Assembly (NCBI GenBank): GCA_016647705.1
Contig: CM028336.1
Coordinates: 5,514,048 to 5,578,047 of the forward strand
Length of the DNA stretch: 64,000 nt
Direction: 5' to 3'
Origin: Eucommia ulmoides
Taxonomy: Eukaryota; Streptophyta; Magnoliopsida; Garryales; Eucommiaceae
Shown here: in pieces, positions 57,389 to 64,000 of the stretch
Layout of the letters: the number at the start of each line of letters is the position of its first letter
Position numbering within the stretch: the stretch's first letter is position 1
Notes under the pieces: model-generated
Seen by the model: the letters and a program-made list of their open reading frames with translations, nothing else
What the model was told of the DNA's origin: nothing
Database searches by the model: none
Translations under genes and position numbers: made by a program

Positions 57389-58331
57389 ATCCTTAGCACC
57401 CATAAATTTTTAAAATTATATTTTTTATCCTTAGTTTTTAAATAATTATATTTAGTTTTCACAACCACCTAACTTCCACCGTCACCACCCAACTCCCACC
57501 ACCCACCACCCTCCGCCACCTCCCACTATCACCACCCACCCAACACTACCTCCCACCACCACCCACCCCCACCACCCTCTGCCACCTCTAAAATAAAAGA
57601 CAAATATACACAAATTATTCTCTCTCTCAAACCCAGTTCTCTCTCTCTCTCTCATATCTTTCCCTCTCTCTCTTGTATTACCATGTCGTGTATAGTAGCC
57701 GCGAAAGTGTTTGTACCATAAACCCAACTTTATTCTCTCTTATCTCTTATCTCTTATCTCTCTCACTGGAGTAAATATCTTCTCTCTTTACAGTGCATTC
57801 GCATAAAGGTCTCTCTCTCGCATGAAACAAATTCTAGTGCATTTACTTGAGTATGTTACCAAAATAATATATTTTTAAAACTTATTTACTGAAAATGTGA
57901 CTTTTTCAAGTTATTTATTGAAATAGTGTTATCCGGGATTGTGATAACTGGGTGGGGGCCACTCGCTTTTCTCCTCGTCTCTCTCCTCTCTCCTTTCTCT
58001 CTTTCCGTTCTTTCTTTTTCTCCTATTCTTTCTCTCTTATTAGATTGATCACATGGGGGCCCACACCCCACTTATACTCTTTCTCTTATTGCATTTTTAT
58101 TCCCCTTATTCTTGTTTTTTCTATTTCGTCTCATTTCTTTTATTTCAATTTTTTTTATTTTTTATTTTTTTAGAAATAAAATAAAAGAAAACTAATTCAA
58201 AAAATAAAGTTATATATAAAAAAAATGAATTTATTCAAAATACCGATATAACACCGTTAATTAACTCAAAGTTGTTTACAACATTACGTTAAAACTTATG
58301 CAAACTTATTTTATTTTATTTCCAGAAAATA
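57389..58331. other. Pyrimidine-rich non-coding stretch
   Basis: 57475-57590 is an imperfect CCACC repeat. 57610-58180 is CT- and T-rich, with tctctctc tracts. No gene is supported. Confidence 0.5.
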
Positions 58332-58558
58332 CAAACTGGATGCAGGTCGGTTTGGGCTCGTCGACCTGCCCTCAACGATGATCCTTCTGGGAGGCCGCTG
58401 CTTGGAGATCTCGAGTCCTTCGTATCCACCGACCTAGGCCACTGCCCGGGCTGTCTATACACTGGGCCGCCTCAGGTTGACGTGACGTGGAGCTCGTGAC
58501 GTGACAGATCTGTTCTAGGTGGCAGACACTTGGAAAGAGTCCGACTTTACCCACATCA
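58332..58558 (-). mobile_element. Gypsy LTR 5'-end fragment
   Basis: On the minus strand it begins TGATGTGGGTAAAGTCGGAC, which matches the start of the LTR at 41367-42076. The rest is GC-rich, unlike the surroundings, and diverges. It lies opposite in orientation to the fragment at 56085-56322, so the two are separate relics. Confidence 0.5.
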
Positions 58559-58763
58559 GATTTTATGTTGATGAGATTTTCGCAGTTATGTTCTTGAAGG
58601 CTCTACCTATTTCAAACTCCAGCAACAGTTTAATCTAAGAAGTGTTGTTAAATCATGTCTACTTTAATTTTGATTTGGGTTTGATTTTTTATTTTTTTTT
58701 GGTTCAAATTTTGCAGGTTTCCATTTTTCAAATCAAATTCCACATCCAAACGCACCTCTAAGG

Positions 58764-59011
58764 TCATGGGTCATTCTTATTGGAGATAATGCATCTCCTT
58801 GATTAGATTTAGCACACTTTTGTCTTGGAGTTTATATATATAAAGCATGAAATGAATATGTGATGGACGCAATCCAAGGTACCGTAGGTTGTGAGGATTG
58901 TTAATATTTTTTCACAACCCATTTTTGTGAGCCATCTAAAAAATGGGTTTATTTTGCGAGATTTTCACATTCGATTTTTGTGAGGTTTTTCAACCACGGG
59001 TTATACTTTAG
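58764..59011 (+). mobile_element. Helitron 3'-end remnant, copy 2
   Basis: This is homologous to 51881-52125 over its full length and is again followed by a Helitron-type 5' end (TCTATATAATAAAACACGACG at 59012). Upstream, 58720-58763 shares an exon-like piece (ccacatccaaacgcacct) with Helitron 2 at 49450. Confidence 0.55.
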
Positions 59012-59607
59012 TCTATATAATAAAACACGACGTACATAAACCCTTTACATAACTTTCAATCGTTTTTTATCTTCCACATAAAACGCGGTTCAGATGAAAC
59101 AAAAAAAATTAATATAAATAAAAAATATATATTTATATTTTATCTTATTTAATTTAGGGAAAAGTACAATTTAGACCCTCTAACTATGGACATATTTCTA
59201 TGTGGTCCTTCTAAGTTTTATCGTTTCATTTTAAACCCTCTATGTACTAACTTGTCTTTAAATGGTCCTTCCGTCAGAATTTTCATCCAAAGTGGATGGA
59301 AATGTCTTCACGTGAGATGCACAACCCTTTTCTCAGGGGAATAATTATCAGTTCATGTTACCAAAAACAAAAACAAAAACAAAAAAAAAAGAAAAAAAAA
59401 AAAAGAAAAAAACAAGCGTCCATAGCCTTTTCATTTCATACAAAGAGACAGCCATCCCATTCCTACTCAGACACTCCATCGTGAGCCAAACTTCATTCAT
59501 TCTCTCTCTTCACCATAGTCTTCTCAAAACCTAGGGTTTGTTTGAGCATTTGAAGGAGAAGTTGTAAATCACGCCATTTCAGCTCTCTTTCTCCGACGAT
59601 CGGCAAC

Positions 59608-62600
59608 ATGCAAGGTATAAGACACGATAATGACGGAGGGCCAAATTACCGTAAGTGTTTCATGTTTTAATCTCTTTCATCTTCCCTCTGTGTTCGATTT
59701 GTAGTTGATACGTTTTTGAAATGCATGCGTTATTTCTGTATTCTGCATTTTGGTATTTTTTTTTAGTGTGATAAAAGCACTGGTATCTTGTCTCCATACA
59801 TTCCAACATTCTTGTCTTCATTTTTTGTCTTTTCTTGAATGGTGGTCTCTTGTCTGGTTGCATAGATTTTAGGGTTTTTAATCTATTTTTTGTGCACTTT
59901 TTATGTATTCCCTTTTTTTGTCTTTGTTGGGTCTTTTAAGCTTTACTGCTTTAGTTAGTTTTTTTTTTGTTTTTGTTTTTCGAATCTGTTTTGTTAATGA
60001 CAGCCCCAAACTCATCTTATTTCTCTGCCAAAGTTCACTACAGTAGTAGATTTGTAAACTCAAAATATGTTGGAGGGCCAATTTGCTACTTTGATAACTG
60101 GGATGATGATAGAATATCATTGTTAGATGTTGAGGATATAACAGAGGCCTTAGGGTACAATACTTCTAAATCTGAGGCTTTATTGTTTTATAAGATTCCT
60201 ACCCTTCCTTTAAACAAAGGTTTGAAGATTCTTATCACTGACAATGATGTTCTTGACATGGTTAGGATTTTACCACCGAGTAGAGTAATAGAATTTTATT
60301 TTGAGGATAAGAGTAGTGAGCCCCAGTTTCAGAGTCAAACAGGTTCAAATGATTTGGCTGAACCTGTGCTTCCTCCTCTGCTTTTGACGTAAAGTGAACA
60401 CAATTTTGACAATGATGGGACTAAATCAGGGGTTGAGGAAGGGGCTAAATCAGGGGTTGAGGAATGGGCTAAATCAGGGGTTGGGTTGGAGGCAAGGGCT
60501 GAATCAGGGGATGAGGAAGAGTCAAATAAGGATAGTGAATTCAGTGGGAGAGAACAAGATGAAATAGACGATGATTTATTTTTTGAAGATAATGTAGATT
60601 CCGAGAGTAAATGGATGGGACGTAAAGAAATGGGGGAAAGTAGTCATACCCATCAGCCTACCGTTAATATGGATGGTATTGAAGTAGAGTCAGAATATGC
60701 TGATGAGGACGAGGATATTAGGGCTGAGTCAGGGGATGAGGATACTCATAATGTTTGGCCAGAGTATCGGAAAGGAATGGAATTCCTAGATAATCCTTTT
60801 GAATTAGGGATGTTGTTTTCTTGTGGGGCAGAACTTGTCAGGACGTTAAGGGGATATGCAATAAAACAAGGTAAAAATGTGTTTTTGAAAAAGAGTGAGA
60901 AAAAAAAAAAAGGTAAGGGCGGTATGTAAAGAAACGGGGTGCAGGTGGTTCATTCAAGCTTCTTTAAACGAAAATGGTGACATGCAAATTAAGAAGTTGA
61001 ATGGAGATCACAGTTGTGGCAAGGTGTATTGGAATAGAAATTTTAGTTCTACATGGTTGGCTAAGCATTACTTGGAAAGATTTAGATGTAATCCCGAATG
61101 GAGTTTGAAGGCGTTTAAGGATGCTGTTGAGACTAAACTGTGCATTGGTGTATCGAGGGCACTGGTATTTAGAGCAAAGAGAAAGGCATTAGGGATGATT
61201 GAGGGGAGTTATGGAGAACAATACAAGAAGGTTTGGGATTATGCTGAAGAATTGAGAAGATCAAACCCTGGCTCAAGTATTGTAGTGAAATCTGAGTTTG
61301 ATGAGGAGGCTGGGCAGCCTAGATTTCAACGGATTTACGTTTGTCTCAGAGCTCTAAAATAAGGTTTTAGTAATGGTTGCAGGCAAGTATTGTGCCTAGA
61401 CGGATGCTTCATTAAAGGGCCATTTCCTGGACAGATATTATGTGCAGTTGGAGTGGATGGAAACAATGGTATATATCCGCTTGCATATGTTGTGGTTGAG
61501 GTTGAGTGTGCAGACAGTTGGAAGTGGTTCATAGAGTTGGGTGATCAATGATATTGGGGTCACAAATCAGCAGAATTGGACCTTCATTTCAGATGAACAA
61601 AAGGTATTTTTATTTTATTTTTTGCTCATTCAATTTTTTTTGTTCATTTATAACTGTTTTCTGTAACTGATCTGCTGTTACATTCTGTAACTGTTTTTTT
61701 TTTTTTGGTTTATTTGTAATTTAACAGGGGTTAGAGACAGTGATGGAGACTATACTTCCTGGAGCTGAGCACAGAAATTGTTTGAGACACATCTATGACA
61801 ACTACAAGAAGCAATTTAGAGGTAAAATAATGAAAAACGCTTTATAGTCTTGTGGGTCTGCATATCATTTACATTACTTTGGGAAGGCCATGGATAGGTT
61901 AAGATGTCTAGATGAGAATGCGTTTCAGTGGGTCAACAGACATCTCCCTAGGAAATGGGCTAGGTCTTACTTCAATCTAAACACCCAATGTGATAAATTG
62001 TCGAACAATCTAGCTGAGTGTTTTAATGGCTTCATCCTTGGTGCTAGGGATAAGCCAATTATCACTTTGATAGAGACAATTAGGTGTTTATTGATGAAAA
62101 TAATGAAAATAAATAGGGAGAATATAAGAAATATGGAGACAACCATAGGACAAAAAATTCATGAAGTCTTAGAAAAGAATAAAGGAGAAGCTGGGAAGTG
62201 TAGGGCATTGTGGTTTGGAGGGATGATTTTTCAAGTGTTGTGTCAAGATGAGGACCAATTTGTGGTTGATTTGGGCCATAGGACATGTGCTTGTCGGAAG
62301 TGGGATTTGTCTGGAATCCCATGTGAGCATGTAATTTCAGCAATTTAGAGTAAAAAAGATAGCCCAGACAACTATGTTGCCCACTGGTTTAGAAAGGAAA
62401 CTTACTTCGCCACCTATGAGCCCATCATAACACCCATGAATTCATCCAACTTGTGGCCCAAATCTGTGAACATTGAATTGTTACCACCTCTGCACCATAC
62501 ACAACCTGGAAGGCCCAAAAAATCTAGGAAAAGGGGACCAGATAAGGTTTCAAGAAAGTGTACTCGTTTGAGGAGGGCTCAAGTAACTTTGAAGTGCAGA

Positions 62601-62967
62601 AAATGTGGTAATATAGGCCACAATAGCAGGACATGTAAGGGTCAAGGTGGAAATATAAAGAAGAGACAGAGGAAGAAGACCACTGTAAGTTTTTGGATTT
62701 TGTATATATTTCACTGTTAAGATTTTTTATTCTGTAATTGCTTTAACGACTAATTGGATCATACTCTAATAGGGATCTACCAGGCAAGCTGCAAATGAAA
62801 GGCCGTCTACTGCTTAAAGTACCACTCGAGGAAGAAGACGTGAAAAACCTGCAAATGAGGCCACTCAAGCTGTAAATAAAATGCCGTCTACTGCTCAAAG
62901 TACTACTCGAGGAAGAAGATGTGCAAAACCTGCAAATGAGGCCACTCAAGCTGGAAATGAAGGCCAC
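59608..62967 (+). pseudogene. MuDR/MULE transposase, multiply disrupted
   Basis: Exon one is 59608-59650, with a gtaagt donor; exon two starts at 60004 in matching phase; a further intron spans about 61603-61727. The domains are an N-terminal PB1-like region (KVHYSSRFVNSKYVGGPI), an acidic linker with GAKSGVEE repeats, and a MuDR region (CRWFIQASLNENGDMQIKKL). Then come the MULE catalytic domain (VLCLDGCFIKGPFPGQIL ... YPLAYVVVEVE), a SWIM zinc finger (CACRKWDLSGIPCEH), a CCHC knuckle (CRKCGNIGHNSRTC) and a repetitive C-terminal tail. Lesions are TAA at 60390, a frameshift in the A run near 60905, TAA at 61360, a frameshift near 61545, TAG at 61845, TAG at 62346 and TAA near 62815. It cannot make a full transposase. 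Confidence 0.85.
62768..62967 (+). repeat. Tandem repeat in the transposase C-terminal tail
   Basis: A unit of about 85 bp (ccgtctactgctcaaagtac ... gaggccactcaagctg) occurs twice plus a partial copy. It encodes STTRGRR.KPANEATQA-type repeats after the zinc knuckle. Confidence 0.75.
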
Positions 62968-63084
62968 TGACCAATTGTGATTATTAGACTTGTTTTCTTT
63001 TGGGAAAAAATTATGAATGACTTTTGGCAACAAATTGTGTATTTTTTGAATGCTTATTTCTATTTTTTTTTTTGTTGATATTGG

Positions 63085-63415
63085 TATGAATATTACTGGT
63101 ATGGAATGTTATTATTGGTATGGAATGATATGAAATATTTTGATTGAAATGTTGCAAATGCAGTGTTCAAATTTGCAGCTTAATTTTTGGTTTCCAGTCT
63201 TCAAATGTGAAATGTTGCAGATTGTGAATGTTATTATTGGTATGGAATGATATGGAATATTTGGATTGAAATTTTGCAAATGCAGTGTTCAAATTTGTAG
63301 CTAAATTTTTGGTTTCCACTCTTCAAATGTGAAATGTTGCAGATTGTTGGTTTCCAGTCTTTAAATGTGAAATGTTGCAGATTGTTGGTTTCCAGTCTTC
63401 AAATTTGCAGCTTAA
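63085..63415 (+). repeat. Tandem repeats of 122 bp and ~42 bp
   Basis: The motif cagtgttcaaatttg recurs at 63161 and 63283 (period 122). A shorter sub-unit, ggtttccagtctttaaatgtgaaatgttgcagattg in variants, repeats from 63190 to 63405. Confidence 0.8.
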
Positions 63416-63589
63416 TTTGTGTCATCTAATGCCATTTTTTTTTGTGATCTTTCATTTTGAGAATTCATTTTGAAAGATTTAAGACCACTACTACTGCTAT
63501 TGTAGTTTTTGTAATCTTTCATTTTGAGAGAATTAATACAACTGCTACTGCTTCATGTTTGTATTTTGTTTTTTTTGGTTGTTGTGCGC

Positions 63590-63672
63590 TCTTACTTCAG
63601 GCTGTTGTGCCTCAAAAACAGAAACAGTTTCCCTTCAGGCTGTTGTGCCTCAAAAACATAAACAGTTTCCCA
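63590..63672 (+). repeat. Tandem duplication of ~40 bp
   Basis: ggctgttgtgcctcaaaaac followed by a(g/t)aaacagtttccc occurs twice in a row. Confidence 0.85.
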
Positions 63673-64000
63673 ACTCCACCTTCATCATACCATACCATAC
63701 TCTGTTTCTAAACTCAAAAAAATATTATATCTTCATCCGGATATAAAAACTTTCAGAAATGAAACAAAACTAAAAATAGAATTCAAACAAAAGAAAAACA
63801 AAACTAAAACTACAGATGAAACAAGACAAAATCACTTAATTCACTTTTGAAAAAAGAAAACCAAGCAAAACCCAAGACAAAATCAAACAAATCCATAATA
63901 TTCTTTCCCTTCTTCGCTGCTTGTTCATCTTCCTCAACAACCCCGGAATTACTTGTTTGCATCTATCACAAGGTAACGGATCAAACTACAAAAAAAAAAA
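63673..64000. other. A-rich non-coding end of window
   Basis: No gene is seen. The sequence is probably MULE 3' subterminal DNA, with the terminal repeat beyond the edge. Confidence 0.35.

Larger units (their letters stand above)
59157..64000 (+). mobile_element. Mutator-like element (MULE), left end and body
   Basis: The left terminal repeat starts GGGAAAAGTACAATTTAGACC and is related over about 140 bp to the MITE at 21183. It encloses a MuDR-type transposase gene. The right end is not seen before the window edge. It was inserted in a Helitron remnant that begins at 59012. Confidence 0.7.

Overview
The window is nuclear DNA from a eudicot plant. Introns are GT-AG, intergenic DNA is AT-rich, and the repeats are typical plant families: a dual-RNase-H Ty3/gypsy element, Helitrons with CTRR ends, MULE, hAT and Harbinger MITEs, and a tRNA-derived SINE. 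Two small genes look intact, both encoding GPI-anchored arabinogalactan peptides (45-242 minus; 10107-10295 plus, AGP23-like). There are no tRNA, rRNA or CRISPR loci and no bacterial features.

Layout. 1-1.3 kb: AG-peptide gene. 1.27-5.03 kb: solo LTR (TSD ctata) split by a 2.26-kb foldback element with a 9-bp TSD. 6.8-8.7 kb: a Harbinger-like element (TSD tta) and a hAT element (8-bp TSD). 9.9-10.5 kb: AGP23-like gene. 12.5-13.9 kb: two small plus-strand fragments of the splicing factor gene SYF1. 15.0-15.8 kb: a disrupted gene for a probable organellar membrane protein. 16-18.9 kb: MITEs and an 80-bp tandem repeat. 19.5-23.8 kb: a minus-strand SYF1 pseudogene, 5'-truncated and carrying several lesions; one intron holds a hAT MITE, a MULE MITE nested in it, and a SINE.

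24.8-51.0 kb is a nested transposon complex. A 1.8-kb block exists twice (24.94-29.53 and 30.27-43.33 kb). The first copy is interrupted by a Helitron (25223-27996), the second by a Tat-lineage gypsy element (30761-42076), so the two copies supply empty-site evidence for the insertions. The gypsy element lies on the minus strand: LTRs, primer-binding site, polypurine tract, decayed gag-pol with two RNase H domains, and a plus-strand, intron-bearing antisense ORF with its own TATA box. Next comes another LTR (43381-51040) containing two head-to-tail Helitrons (44283-46423, 46424-50708). These carry captured host exons: a WEB-family fragment, and a receptor-kinase exon present twice.

51-64 kb: Helitron junction remnants (duplicated at 51.9 and 58.8 kb), a 2.8-kb solo LTR (TSD tatga), gypsy LTR scraps, and a MULE whose left end is at 59157. 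Its MuDR-type transposase gene (59608-62967) has several stops and frameshifts. Its terminal repeat matches the small MITE in the SYF1 intron, which links the MITE to a transposase family in the same window. I found no coherent new multi-gene system. The most unusual observations are the three-way scattering of SYF1, the foldback element, and the exon-carrying tandem Helitrons.
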